Source of the DNA: Caldilineales bacterium
GTDB lineage: Bacteria; Chloroflexota; Anaerolineae; J102
NCBI GenBank assembly: GCA_024102915.1
Contig: JAGFJG010000068.1
Span: 1-41,535 of the forward strand
Direction: 5' to 3'
Length of the DNA stretch: 41,535 nt
In this document: positions 26,271 to 34,549 of the stretch, in pieces
Numbering within the stretch: position 1 is the stretch's first letter
Layout: every line of letters starts with the position of its first letter
Position numbers and translations under genes: made by a program
Notes under the pieces: generated by a model
What the model was told of the DNA's origin: nothing
The model's input: only the letters and a program-made list of their open reading frames with translations
The model's database searches: none

Positions 26271-26457
26271 GAACGAAGCAACCTTCGCTGCAGTCGCCTG
26301 TTTGTGATTGCTTCAGTTCCAAAGGCTCCTTTGTCTGACCGGGCAGGCTGTTTGCAGCCTGATGCTGTCTGTGCGCGTGGGTGAGGCGGGAACAATTGAA
26401 GAAGTGTGTTCGTCTCAAGTTAGCCTTTGCGCGACCGCGCGCGTGATGTCGATGCTT
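26174..26457. other. Gene-free stretch with successive hairpins
   Basis: After copy A, no credible ORF is seen up to the promoter at 26458. Three hairpins follow each other: GGAACGAAGCAA (26270-26281) with TTGCTTCAGTTCC (26308-26320, one bulge); AAAG/CTTT near 26321-26332; and CAGGCTG-TTTG-CAGCCTG (26344-26361, perfect 7-bp stem). They may be a structured RNA or remnants of a larger repeat. No promoter was recognised for them. Confidence 0.35.
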
Positions 26458-26485
26458 TTGGCTTTACCTCGCGATTTGCTATAAT
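26458..26485 (+). promoter_or_regulatory. Strong promoter with extended -10
   Basis: TTGGCT (26458-26463), 16 bases, consensus TATAAT (26480-26485) preceded by TGC. It is the best promoter match in the window. Transcription should start near 26492, immediately before the hairpin element. Confidence 0.65.
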
Positions 26486-26491
26486 CCCCGG

Positions 26492-26555
26492 TCGTTGGCG
26501 CAGGGCCGGCACTCTTCAAAGCAACGTATTGCTAAACCCTGCGCCGATCTTTTTG
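26492..26555 (+). ncRNA. Candidate small RNA or leader attenuator
   Basis: Starting at the predicted transcription start, GGCGCAGGG (26497-26505) pairs perfectly with CCCTGCGCC (26537-26545). Inside the loop AGCAA-CGTA-TTGCT (26520-26533) forms a second perfect hairpin. A TTTTT run (26550-26554) follows four bases after the outer stem, as in an intrinsic terminator. The result would be a compact transcript of about 60 bases, or an attenuator in the 173-base leader of the SH3b lipoprotein gene. It matches no RNA family I know. Confidence 0.45.
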
Positions 26556-26664
26556 CCCGCTGCGGAGAAGAGGTACTGGCTACCGGGTTTGTCGCAAGCC
26601 GCTGCCCTGGACCGATATCCCTCATCCCGTCCCCGTCTATTCGACAAGGATCGATACCAACCCT

Positions 26665-27654
26665 ATGCGCAAGCATCCACTCTTTGTTCTACTCGCCCTT
26701 CTGTTCCTGCTGGCAGCCCTCTCGGCCTGCGGCGGTGCAGAAGCGCCCCTTCCCACAGCCACCTGGACGCCTCGCCCAACCTTCACACCGACCCCCGAGG
26801 GTCAGGTTGCCAACGCCCATCTGTTCCAGACGCCGACCAATCTCGAAGGCGATGCCACGGCCGCCGCTGTGATGTTGCCGACCGATACTCCCACACTCGT
26901 ACCTACCGACACCCCCACTCCCGAACCGCCTACGCCCACGCCGACCGATACGCCCGTCCCCGCCGCCGCCTTTGCCAGCCAGGAAGTCAATGTGCGCACA
27001 GGGCCAGGCACGAATTACAACCGGGTTGGAGCAATGGCTCCGGGCCAGCGCTATTTCATTACAGGAAAGAACCCCGGCGGCGACTGGTGGCAGATCGATT
27101 TCAACGGCACCTTGGCCTGGGTGATCGATAATCTGGTGCAGAAGGAAGGCCAGATCGACGCCATATCGGTGGTGGCTGCCCTGCCCACCCCGCCTCCTGC
27201 GCCCACGCGCCCACCTGCACCGCCCACGGCCACCCCGGCCCCAGCACAACCCACGGCCACGCCAGCGCCTTCCTTTCCCTATTCATTTGGAGCGGGCACT
27301 GAAACCTGTGCGCCTAATTCCGGCACCACTTACTTCAACGGTTTCGTACGCGATCGCAGCAACAATCTGCTCAACGGCGTGTGCGTTCACATCGCCTTCT
27401 ATGGCCCACGCAATACCAAATGCTCCGGCTGCGATGGCGTCGGTGCTGGTAACTGGGGCTTTTCGCCATTCGGCGGCCCCGCTGCGCCAGGAACAACCGT
27501 GGAAATCTTTATAGTGCAATGCCCCGAATCAATGCCCGCCGGCGGACAGACCCAATCCAGCGGCTTCGGCAATTTAACGCCCCTGTCCGACAAATTTGTC
27601 CGCACGATTCAGGCCAGCGAACAGTGCACAGGCATCACCTTCTATAAGAACTAG
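26665..27654 (+). CDS. SH3b-domain lipoprotein with TPTP linkers
   Basis: 329 aa. The signal peptide ends in the lipobox LSAC (Cys22). A long Thr/Pro linker (about 28-105) leads to a bacterial SH3 (SH3b) domain (about 108-165: EVNVRTGPGTNYNRVGAMAPGQ, GDWWQIDFNGTLAWV), then a second Pro/Ala/Thr linker (about 175-208). The C-terminal domain of about 120 residues has six Cys and reads like a beta-sandwich (FNGFVRDRSNNLLNGVCVHI), similar in style to carboxypeptidase-regulatory-like domains. SH3b domains often bind cell-wall peptides, so a wall-associated role is likely, but no enzyme domain is present. The long leader holds the candidate RNA element. Start chosen from the signal peptide. Confidence 0.88.
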   Translation: MRKHPLFVLLALLFLLAALSACGGAEAPLPTATWTPRPTFTPTPEGQVANAHLFQTPTNLEGDATAAAVMLPTDTPTLVPTDTPTPEPPTPTPTDTPVPAAAFASQEVNVRTGPGTNYNRVGAMAPGQRYFITGKNPGGDWWQIDFNGTLAWVIDNLVQKEGQIDAISVVAALPTPPPAPTRPPAPPTATPAPAQPTATPAPSFPYSFGAGTETCAPNSGTTYFNGFVRDRSNNLLNGVCVHIAFYGPRNTKCSGCDGVGAGNWGFSPFGGPAAPGTTVEIFIVQCPESMPAGGQTQSSGFGNLTPLSDKFVRTIQASEQCTGITFYKN

Positions 27655-27671
27655 AGGGCAAACCTAAATTC

Positions 27672-27835
27672 TAAACTGAAGTCACGACGAAACCAATAGT
27701 TTTGTTCTCGACCATAGACGGCGGACGATAGACGATGGAGCACGTTTTGCCAGTGCATTTTGCCATCGTCCATTGTCAATGGTCTATCGTCAACTGGCAG
27801 ACAAAAGTAGCGTTTTCATTGTGATGTTAGTTTAA
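27672..27835 (+). repeat. MITE-like palindromic intergenic repeat, copy B
   Basis: Ends TAAACTGAAGTCAC (27672-27685) and, inverted, ATTGTGATGTTAGTTTA (to 27834) match at about 16 of 21 positions. Inside is a nested hairpin: GACGATAGAC (27724-27733) with GTCTATCGTC (27782-27791), and GACGATGG (27731-27738) with CCATCGTC (27763-27770). The blocks CAGTGCAT, CAATGGTCTATCGTCAAC and ACAAAAGTAGCG are shared with copy C. Lies 17 bases after the SH3b lipoprotein stop. Confidence 0.75.
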
Positions 27836-27843
27836 TCCTCGAT

Positions 27844-27884
27844 CACAGCCGAGAGCCGGGCGAATTGCCCGGCTCTCGGCTGTG
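27844..27884. terminator. Perfect 18-bp convergent terminator hairpin
   Basis: CACAGCCGAGAGCCGGGC (27844-27861) and its exact complement (27867-27884) around a 5-base GAATT loop. It lies between the convergent SH3b lipoprotein and AbiEii genes, ending six bases before the AbiEii stop. No long T tract on either side, but the stem is exceptionally stable. Confidence 0.75.
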
Positions 27885-27890
27885 CTGAAT

Positions 27891-28556
27891 CTATTCAAGC
27901 AACAAGAGGCCTTCGCCCAGGGCATGAAGATCGGAAACAAACTGATCAGCGTTTGGGCCATTATGCCAGCGGATCAGTCGCCAGTCATCAATGCTGGCAG
28001 AGAGTAGTACGCGCGCCAGGTCGGGCGGGAAGATGCCCGCAGCCTTCGATTGAGCGTTTGTGATCGCTTCATCCAGAGATAATCCCAACTTCACGCAGAA
28101 GCCCCAAACATCGGCCAGATCCTTCGGCGCCTGACGGTCCAGAACGGCGGTGACCTTATTCGCTAGAATATTTTCAGCGGTGTCGATGCGTCCTAAATAA
28201 GGGTGGATTTGGGTTTCGCCGACACGCGCCGGTACGTCATTGATGAATTCCAAACGCAAAACCAAGTCCTCTTCTTTTACTTCAAGGCGGGCAAACCGTT
28301 CATCTCGTCGCACGATATTGATTCGCCAAACCCCTTGCGATAGTAGAGCTTCGATGCACCGCCCTGTCCAAATCCCAAATAGATCATCATCATTGACGAA
28401 TAGATCGAGATCGTCCGAGAATCGATGATCGTTCAAATACCCACGTGCAGCTGCAGTGCCGCCAGTGAGATAGAATGGAGTATCGGCGGTATTCGCAATC
28501 TCTAATACTCTATCCTGGAAAGGATACAGCTTTGACAGATAAAAGGATGTGTCCAT
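27891..28556 (-). CDS. AbiEii/AbiGii-type nucleotidyltransferase (probable toxin)
   Basis: A 221-aa protein of the nucleotidyltransferase-like AbiEii family (toxin of type IV-style pairs and phage abortive infection). The signature lies at about residues 30-55: YLTGGTAAARGYL, then HRFSDDLDLFV, that is, the GG motif and DxD metal ligands of a pol-beta-fold nucleotidyltransferase. LANKVTAVLDRQAPKDLADVW is the second family block. A GGAAG Shine-Dalgarno sits just before the ATG, in the 9-base gap after the upstream partner gene, so the two are co-transcribed. Some members act on tRNA or protein; the target here is unknown. Confidence 0.85.
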   Translation of the reverse strand: MDTSFYLSKLYPFQDRVLEIANTADTPFYLTGGTAAARGYLNDHRFSDDLDLFVNDDDLFGIWTGRCIEALLSQGVWRINIVRRDERFARLEVKEEDLVLRLEFINDVPARVGETQIHPYLGRIDTAENILANKVTAVLDRQAPKDLADVWGFCVKLGLSLDEAITNAQSKAAGIFPPDLARVLLSASIDDWRLIRWHNGPNADQFVSDLHALGEGLLLLE

Positions 28557-28565
28557 TTCTTCCGC

Positions 28566-28868
28566 CTAGAAATATTCTGGGTGGTGCTCAGGCAGCCATT
28601 CGATCAAAAAATCAAGGCCCCGTTTAATACTTGCAGAGCGCACACGTTCCCGCCAGCGCGGCCACCCGTTCACTAGCGCTGCGAATCCCAACTTTTGCAC
28701 GATCTCGTCATAAGGCGCGTATTCGATCAACCGCACTACCGCCCAGTCTCGGTCTAATCGCCCCAGCGACACTTCGCCAGCCAACATCGCATCGAAAGTA
28801 GCCTCGTCGATGTCGTAATCCCAAACGTATGGCAGCCTTGCTCTGGTCGGCCTATCAGAAATTGCCAT
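28566..28868 (-). CDS. Small partner of the AbiEii-type protein (probable antitoxin)
   Basis: 100 aa from the ATG at 28868, which has GGAG six bases upstream; an in-frame ATG at 28880 is possible, and a longer frame to 29045 crosses the divergent gene and the promoter and is unlikely. The motif VWDYDIDEATFD, a central LDRDWAVVRLIEYAPYDEI and a C-terminal helical part resemble the DUF6922-like small proteins that precede AbiEii nucleotidyltransferases; that name is from memory. No DNA-binding fold is obvious. Antitoxin role is inferred from size, order and spacing. Confidence 0.75.
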   Translation of the reverse strand: MAISDRPTRARLPYVWDYDIDEATFDAMLAGEVSLGRLDRDWAVVRLIEYAPYDEIVQKLGFAALVNGWPRWRERVRSASIKRGLDFLIEWLPEHHPEYF

Positions 28869-28888
28869 CTTTGTCTCCATTTGGCACG

Positions 28889-28897
28889 ATTCTAGCA
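28889..28897 (-). promoter_or_regulatory. Extended -10 promoter of the AbiEii pair
   Basis: TGCTAGAAT on the minus strand, 20 bases before the ATG at 28868. The implied transcript start, near 28882, leaves a very short leader and excludes the longer upstream frame. The -35 is poor. Confidence 0.5.
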
Positions 28898-28943
28898 TAA
28901 CCGCCGACAACTGCCCACTGATCATTGCCCACTGCTTTCCGCC

Positions 28944-30683
28944 ATGTTCCTCCGCCGCCTCGCCATCATCCTCTTCATCCCCATCCCCTTCCTGGCTTGC
29001 GCCGTGCTGCTGGCTGCGGGATGGCGCGCGGGCCTGTGGGTCCAATGGACAGGCGAGGAGGGCTTTGCCGCCCAGGTAAAAGGGCTGACCGACCTCAGCG
29101 CCGACCTGTTACGTCCGCGCCTCGATCTGGCCGAGGATGTGCCAGCGGCGCACAGCGGCGTCGATCCTTTTGGCGTCAATGTCTTCCTCGATCTGGAACC
29201 GGATCCGGACGTGCGCGAGCAGGCTGTTCGTATGGCCAGCGAGGCGGGCTTCCACTGGCTGCGGCAGGAATTCGTGTGGGAGGATATCGAGATTCATGGC
29301 AAAGGCGATTTTGAAGACCGCCGACACGAACCTTATCGTTCCGCCTGGGAAAAATACGATCAGATCGTCGAGCTGGCCGAGAAATATGACATGGAGATCA
29401 TCGCCAGGGTCAGCAATCCGCCAGAGTGGAGTAGAGCGGCCGGCAACGAGCTCGGCCCTTATGCCCCGCCCGACGATTATCAGGATTATGCCGACTTTGT
29501 GACCGCACTGGTGAACCGCTACCAGGGCCGGATTCGTTATTATCAACTCTGGAATGAACCGAACATCTATCCGGAGTGGGGCAGCTACGCCATCAGCCCC
29601 GAAGATTACACCGAATTATTGTGCACGGCTGCCGCCGCCGCCCGCGCCGCCGATCCCGACGCCGTCATCATCAACGGCGCCCTGGCGTCCACCATCGTTT
29701 TGCAACCGGCGGAACCTCCGCCCGGCAATGCCCTGAACGACTTCCTCTTTCTGCAACGCATGTATGATGCGGGAGCAGCGCCCTGCTTCGACATCGTCGC
29801 TATGCAGGGCTACGGGTTATGGTCTGGCCCCACCGACCGGCGCATGAACCCGCGCGTCCTCAATTTCTCCCGGCCATTGTTCGTGCGCGACCTGATGGTG
29901 AAAAATGGCGACGCACACAAGCCGATCTGGATCAGCGAAATGAACTGGAACGCCGTCCCGGACAAAGTCGCCGACAAGCGCTTCGGTCAGGTTTCGGAGG
30001 AACAGCAGGCCCGTTATCTGCCCCAGGCTTACCAACGTTTGCAGGAACAATGGCCGTGGCTGGGCGTCGCCAACACCTGGTATTTCAAACGCCCTGACTT
30101 CCAATGGCGAGAGGAAGCCAAGCCCGAATACTACTTCCGCCTGGTCGAGCCCGATTTCAAGCCTCTGCCGGTTTATGACAGCATCAAGGCCTACACCGCT
30201 GAAGCTGCGGCCAACCCGGTGATGATGCCCGGCGCGCACCCTCCGGCGCATTGGGCGATTCAGTCGCAGGATTACCGGGTGGAGCATGACGCCAATGCCA
30301 CCACGGGCGAAATCGGCATCCTTCCCACCGGCGGCGAACTGCTGTTGCGTTTTCAGGGGCCGTCACTGCGCCTGTACCCGCCCAATAACATGAGCCCCGC
30401 CATCCTCGAAGTCACCATCGATGGCGGCGAACCCCGAACGATGACCTATGCACCGGGACAGGCGTTGCGAATCCGCGCCGGGGAGGGGCAACATGAAGTG
30501 AAGATTAAAGCTGCGGGCGAGGCGTTGATCGATCATTGGACGGTGCGTGATGAAAGCAGTTCACGCTGGTTCTGGCCGCTCCTTGGGTGTTTTACTCTGT
30601 TAATGCTCGCTTTTCTGGCGTATGTTTTCTATGCGCTGTGGGTCAGGCCTCGTGCCAGGGGAGCTTCAAGGCGAGAACCATAG
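28944..30683 (+). CDS. Membrane-anchored clan-A (GH39/GH5-like) glycoside hydrolase
   Basis: 579 aa. An N-terminal signal or anchor helix (about 5-30) is followed by a (beta/alpha)8 domain (about 70-420). The acid/base pair of retaining clan-A enzymes is visible: W-N-E205-P-N and the likely nucleophile in W-I-S-E332-M-N-W. The opening FGVNVFLDLEPD...GFHWLRQEFVWEDIE is typical of GH39/GH5-like proteins. After it comes a beta-rich region (about 430-535) and a C-terminal membrane helix (about 540-568) with a basic tail, so the enzyme is held at the membrane facing outward. Substrate cannot be read from sequence. Start: ATG at 28944, no clear Shine-Dalgarno. Confidence 0.85.
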   Translation: MFLRRLAIILFIPIPFLACAVLLAAGWRAGLWVQWTGEEGFAAQVKGLTDLSADLLRPRLDLAEDVPAAHSGVDPFGVNVFLDLEPDPDVREQAVRMASEAGFHWLRQEFVWEDIEIHGKGDFEDRRHEPYRSAWEKYDQIVELAEKYDMEIIARVSNPPEWSRAAGNELGPYAPPDDYQDYADFVTALVNRYQGRIRYYQLWNEPNIYPEWGSYAISPEDYTELLCTAAAAARAADPDAVIINGALASTIVLQPAEPPPGNALNDFLFLQRMYDAGAAPCFDIVAMQGYGLWSGPTDRRMNPRVLNFSRPLFVRDLMVKNGDAHKPIWISEMNWNAVPDKVADKRFGQVSEEQQARYLPQAYQRLQEQWPWLGVANTWYFKRPDFQWREEAKPEYYFRLVEPDFKPLPVYDSIKAYTAEAAANPVMMPGAHPPAHWAIQSQDYRVEHDANATTGEIGILPTGGELLLRFQGPSLRLYPPNNMSPAILEVTIDGGEPRTMTYAPGQALRIRAGEGQHEVKIKAAGEALIDHWTVRDESSSRWFWPLLGCFTLLMLAFLAYVFYALWVRPRARGASRREP

Positions 30684-30758
30684 CGGGGTTTGTGGCTTCG
30701 GTCTAATCATCCCTTAATCCTAACTATGATCAAACGCATGTGGCCTGATCCGGCGGCA

Positions 30759-30767
30759 TGCTATAAT
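30759..30767 (+). promoter_or_regulatory. Extended -10 promoter of the ccm genes
   Basis: TGCTATAAT, identical to the extended -10 at 26477-26485, with a poor -35 (TGTGGC at 30739-30744, 17-base spacing). Leader of about 75 bases to ccmH. Confidence 0.55.
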
Positions 30768-30847
30768 CGGCATTGCTCAGTTCGAGCAGACGCTGCTTTG
30801 TTTTCATGGCAAACGCAGCGATCATCAGACTCACCACACACTGATAC

Positions 30848-31318
30848 ATGCTCAATTTTCGTCGCGCTATCCTCTTCCTTCTCTTATTGTTCGTTGTCGC
30901 ATTCCCTGTTTCCGCACAGGAAGGCGACCCTAAAACCCAATTGACCAAAGAACTGTGGTGCCCCATCTGTAACGGCATCCGCCTGGATGTGTGCGAGCAG
31001 AAAGTCTGCGAACAGATGCGTGAAATGATCGATACCGAGCTGGCTTCGGGTAAAACAACAGAGGAGATTAAAGCCGAATTCATCGACCTCTACGGGCCGG
31101 TAGTGCTTGGCGAGCCGCCGCGGGAAGGCTTCAGCCTCATCGCCTGGATAGCGCCGATTCTGCTCCTGGTGGGCGGGATTGTCGCCGCCGTCCTGCTCAC
31201 GCGCCGCTGGTCGCGGGCATCGAAACCCATGCCGGTCCCGGCCAGCACAGCCGCCGCCAGCCCAGGCCAAACCGATGAATATATGGAGCGCGTAGAGCGC
31301 GAACTATCTGACCAATGA
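30848..31318 (+). CDS. ccmH: Cytochrome c maturation protein CcmH
   Basis: Membrane-anchored thiol-disulfide protein that reduces apocytochrome c haem-binding Cys before ligation. At 156 aa it is the short CcmH form. The signal helix (about 5-23) is followed by the redox motif LWC38-PIC41-NGIRLDVC, in place of the more common LRCxxC; the CxxC is kept but an extra Cys follows. A family-type helical bundle ([20 protein letters not shown]) and a second membrane helix (about 98-118) complete it. The stop overlaps the ccmG start (ATGA). First gene of the cytochrome c unit. Confidence 0.92.
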   Translation: MLNFRRAILFLLLLFVVAFPVSAQEGDPKTQLTKELWCPICNGIRLDVCEQKVCEQMREMIDTELASGKTTEEIKAEFIDLYGPVVLGEPPREGFSLIAWIAPILLLVGGIVAAVLLTRRWSRASKPMPVPASTAAASPGQTDEYMERVERELSDQ

Positions 31319-31893
31319 ATCAAGCAATAGAACCCGCTGCGGGCGAAAAGTCTCAGCCCCAAAAACGCTCCCGTTTGGGCAATGTCCTACTTTTCGGCAT
31401 CATCGCCGTCGTCGGGATCATATTTCTTGTAGTCTTTTACATTGGCATCCTCAATCCGCCCAGCCAACGCGTATCCGAAGGCCTGGCACCTGAGATCACC
31501 TTCACCACGTACGACGGCCAGCAAATGCGCCTGTCTGAATTGAGAGGAAAGCCGGTCGTCATCAATTTCTGGGCAAGCTGGTGCGTACCCTGCCGGGAAG
31601 AACAGGCTATCCTGGAAGAGACCTGGCAACGCCACAAAGGTGATGTCATGTTCCTGGGCCTGGACTATCTCGACCAGGAGCCGAACGCGCTCGCTTATCT
31701 GGCGGAATTCGGCGTGACTTATCCGAATGGGCCTGACAAGGGCAGCCGCGCCTACACCACCTATCACGTGCAGGGCGTGCCTGAGACATTCTTTGTCGAT
31801 GCCGAGGGCCGCTTGCACGGATATTACGTTGGCCCCATACCGGCTTCGGAACTGGAACGACGCATTCAAGAACTCCTTACCACGGAATCATGA
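31315..31893 (+). CDS. ccmG: Thiol-disulfide oxidoreductase CcmG/ResA-like
   Basis: 192-aa membrane-anchored thioredoxin-fold protein that supplies reductant to the CcmH/apocytochrome step. One N-terminal helix (about 22-46), then the thioredoxin domain with W-A-S-W-C90-V-P-C93 and the cis-Pro segment GVPETFFVDAEGRLHGYYVGP, as in TlpA/ResA/CcmG. Translationally coupled to ccmH; ccmF starts 13 bases after its stop, with GAGG overlapping that stop. Confidence 0.92.
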   Translation: MNQAIEPAAGEKSQPQKRSRLGNVLLFGIIAVVGIIFLVVFYIGILNPPSQRVSEGLAPEITFTTYDGQQMRLSELRGKPVVINFWASWCVPCREEQAILEETWQRHKGDVMFLGLDYLDQEPNALAYLAEFGVTYPNGPDKGSRAYTTYHVQGVPETFFVDAEGRLHGYYVGPIPASELERRIQELLTTES

Positions 31894-31906
31894 GGTTGAC
31901 ACACCT

Positions 31907-33958
31907 ATGAACGATCTTGGATTTATCGCACTGCTGCTTGCATTGATTGTCGCCATCTATGGTTTGGTGGTCAGTCTGATCGGCGGGATTCGCCGCGACA
32001 ACGCACTTTCCACCAGCGGGCGAAACGCCCTGTTCGCAACGGCGGGCCTCGTGATCATCGCCACTGTGGCGTTATGGTATTTACTGATCACAAATGACTT
32101 TTCCAACGAATACGTAGCCAGCCACAGCGAGCAAAATCTGCCTCTCTTCTATCGCTTCTCGTCGCTGTGGGGCGGACAGGCGGGTTCACTTCTCTTTTGG
32201 GGATTCATTCTGGCGATCTACAGCAGCTTTTTTATTGCCTTCGAATGGCGAAAGCAGCAACAAAGCGGTCCCTTCATGGTCGCCGTTCTCCTGATCGTCC
32301 AGATATTCTTTTTGATCATTTCGCTCTTTGCCGCCAATCCGTTCAACCGGCTGTGGCTCATGCCTGATGGCTCGACGCATGGCGCACTCTTCCGGCCTGA
32401 CGGCGCCTCCCTCTTCATCCCTGCCGACGGCACCGGCCTCAACCCGCTGCTGCAAAACTACTGGATGGTCATCCACCCCGTCGCCCTCTACCTGGGCTAT
32501 GTTGGCCTCACCTTGCCGATGGCCATGGCCGTGGGCGCACTGATGTCCGGGCGATTGCAGGATTCCTGGGTCAAGGACGTTCGTCCCTGGATTCTCATTC
32601 CCTGGATTTTCCTGACTGCGGGCATCATCATGGGCAGCCAGTGGGCGTATATCGAACTGGGCTGGGGCGGATTCTGGGCCTGGGACCCGGTCGAAAACGC
32701 ATCCTTTATCCCCTGGCTGACGGGCACGGCGTTCCTGCATAGCATCATGATCCAGCAACAGCGCGGCATGCTGAAAGTGTGGAACATGGTGCTGGCCTTC
32801 CTCAGCTTCTGGCTGGTGATCGTGGGCACGTTCATCACCCGCAGCGGCATCATCGACTCTGTGCACGCTTTCGCTCTTTCCAACGTCGGGCCGCTGTTCC
32901 TGGGCTTCACAGTCGGCACTTTCCTTGGTTTCCTGGTGCTCCTCTGGCATCGGCTGCCCCAATTGCAATCCGACTCCGAACTCGATTCCATGCTCAGCCG
33001 GGAATCCGCCTTCCTTTATGTCAACGTCTTGTTCGTGGTGGCGGCGTTTGCCACCCTGTTTGGCACCGTCTTCCCCATTGTGTCGGAGGGCGTGACCAAC
33101 ACCAAAATCGCCGTGAGCACACCATACTTCAACAAGGTCGACGGCCCCATTTTCCTGGCGCTTCTCATACTGATGGCCGTAGGCCCATTGTTGGGCTGGC
33201 GACGAACCTCACCCGAGATGCTGCGCCGAAACCTCACCTTCCCCATCGCCTTTGCCCTGGCCGTGGCCGTGCTTTTGATCATGTTCGCCACGCGCAACTG
33301 GCTGCCCATCCTGGCCTGGACTGTCTGCGCTATGGTGGTTGGCTCGATCATCTGGGAATATTACCGGGGCGCACGGGCGAGACGAAAGAGCAGGGGCGAA
33401 AGTTGGCCGGTTGCCCTGGGCGAGGTCATGACGCGCAATCAGCGGCGCTATGGCGGCTATATCGTCCACTTCGGCGTCGTGCTGATCGCTGTATCGGTCA
33501 CCGGCGCAACCGCCTTCCAGCACAATCTGAAGAGCAGCCTGCGCTTGAACGAATCCACCACCCTGGCCGGGTACACCTTCACTTACACCGGGCTGGAGCA
33601 GGAAAACAATTCGAACCACGATGCCATGATCGCCAGCGTATTGGTCGAAAAAGGCGACAAGGTGATCGGCACATTGACGCCTCGCATGAATATCTATCAG
33701 GCTATCAGCGGCCGGGACATGGGCCCCACCACCGAAGTTGGTTTGCATACCAACCCACGCGAAGATGTTTATGTCGTCTTCAACGGCTGGGAGGATGGGG
33801 GTCAGTTGGCGGCTTTTGAATTCTTCGTGAACCCGCTGATGCTGTGGATGTGGATCGGCGGCCTGGTCATGATATTCGGCACGGTATTCGCCCTGATACC
33901 GATTCGCGCCCGATCCGCCCGTCGAGTCAGCGTACCAGTCGCCGCTCAGCCCGCCTGA
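31907..33958 (+). CDS. ccmF: Cytochrome c haem lyase subunit CcmF
   Basis: Large polytopic membrane protein that attaches haem to apocytochrome c. The ATG at 31907 gives 683 aa; the frame is open from 31727 but that part lies inside ccmG. The WWD-type haem-handling motif GWGGFWAWDPVENASFIPWL is present near residue 250, with conserved His residues in flanking loops (IHPVALYLGY, FLHSIM). Helices run through most of the protein, and a periplasmic loop (about 530-625) precedes the last helix. With ccmG, ccmH and the next gene it forms the haem-ligation half of the Ccm pathway. The ABC/chaperone half (ccmA-E) is not in this window. Confidence 0.95.
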   Translation: MNDLGFIALLLALIVAIYGLVVSLIGGIRRDNALSTSGRNALFATAGLVIIATVALWYLLITNDFSNEYVASHSEQNLPLFYRFSSLWGGQAGSLLFWGFILAIYSSFFIAFEWRKQQQSGPFMVAVLLIVQIFFLIISLFAANPFNRLWLMPDGSTHGALFRPDGASLFIPADGTGLNPLLQNYWMVIHPVALYLGYVGLTLPMAMAVGALMSGRLQDSWVKDVRPWILIPWIFLTAGIIMGSQWAYIELGWGGFWAWDPVENASFIPWLTGTAFLHSIMIQQQRGMLKVWNMVLAFLSFWLVIVGTFITRSGIIDSVHAFALSNVGPLFLGFTVGTFLGFLVLLWHRLPQLQSDSELDSMLSRESAFLYVNVLFVVAAFATLFGTVFPIVSEGVTNTKIAVSTPYFNKVDGPIFLALLILMAVGPLLGWRRTSPEMLRRNLTFPIAFALAVAVLLIMFATRNWLPILAWTVCAMVVGSIIWEYYRGARARRKSRGESWPVALGEVMTRNQRRYGGYIVHFGVVLIAVSVTGATAFQHNLKSSLRLNESTTLAGYTFTYTGLEQENNSNHDAMIASVLVEKGDKVIGTLTPRMNIYQAISGRDMGPTTEVGLHTNPREDVYVVFNGWEDGGQLAAFEFFVNPLMLWMWIGGLVMIFGTVFALIPIRARSARRVSVPVAAQPA

Positions 33959-34000
33959 TCAGCTTCATACCCCTCCGAATCACTCAGTTCAGCCCTCATC

Positions 34001-34525
34001 ATGTTGTGGATTTTTGTCACCATTGCACTCGTCGCCGTCACGGCGGTCGCCATCCTTTGGCCTTTCTTGCGCAACAACCGCACGCCTCAACCGACCGTCG
34101 ACGTCGACCCGCGCTTGCTCGAACTCTACAGCCAGCGTGACAGGCTCTATCAGGCCACGCGCGACGCCCGCTTCGATATGGAAATGGGCAAGCTGACTGA
34201 TGAAGATTATGCTGCGCACACAGGCCAGCTCAAGCAACAGGCCGCCGTGGTGTTGCGTTCGATTGACGAGACTGAGGCGGAGATACTCTCCCCGGCGCTC
34301 GACGCCACCCTCGAAGCTGAGATCGCCCGGCAGCGCACGCAGCCGCGCACGAATGGGCGCAACGGCCATGCCGCCAGCGAAGATGCGCTCGAAGCAGCCA
34401 TCGCCAGCGCCCGGCGCAGCAAGACGGCAGGGGCAAAGGTCGATCGCTATTGTGGCCGGTGCGGCACGCTGGTCAAGGCCGGAGACCGCTTCTGCGGCAG
34501 TTGCGGGCAGGGAGTCGGCGATTAG
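34001..34525 (+). CDS. CcmI-like membrane protein with C-terminal zinc ribbon
   Basis: 174 aa. One N-terminal helix (about 1-22), then a helical region (LELYSQRDRLYQATRDARFDMEMGKLTDEDYAAHTGQLKQQ) that matches the N-terminal part of CcmI-type apocytochrome chaperones. The TPR part of classic CcmI is missing. Instead, a linker leads to a four-Cys zinc ribbon at about 150-170: YCGRCGTLVKAGDRFCGSCG. Position right after ccmF supports a cytochrome c role, perhaps handling apocytochrome or haem through the ribbon. Short gap after ccmF (42 bases), no obvious Shine-Dalgarno. Confidence 0.8.
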   Translation: MLWIFVTIALVAVTAVAILWPFLRNNRTPQPTVDVDPRLLELYSQRDRLYQATRDARFDMEMGKLTDEDYAAHTGQLKQQAAVVLRSIDETEAEILSPALDATLEAEIARQRTQPRTNGRNGHAASEDALEAAIASARRSKTAGAKVDRYCGRCGTLVKAGDRFCGSCGQGVGD

Positions 34526-34549
34526 CCCGACCCACAAAACGAAATAGGA

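Noticed and set aside
26261..26320. Resemblance to signal recognition particle RNA (CCAGGTTAGGAACGAAGCAACC)
   Set aside because: The invariant GGAA tetraloop flanked by paired G/C (CCGGAAGG) is missing and the pairing differs, so it is not an SRP RNA.
28869..29045. Upstream extension of the antitoxin-like gene to 29045
   Set aside because: It would run through the promoter at 28889-28897 and the start of the divergent glycosidase gene; the extension is low-complexity Glu/Asp/Gly.
32779..33819. 346-aa plus-strand open frame inside ccmF
   Set aside because: Out of frame within a well-supported CcmF; the composition (His/Arg/Gly rich) is that of a shadow.
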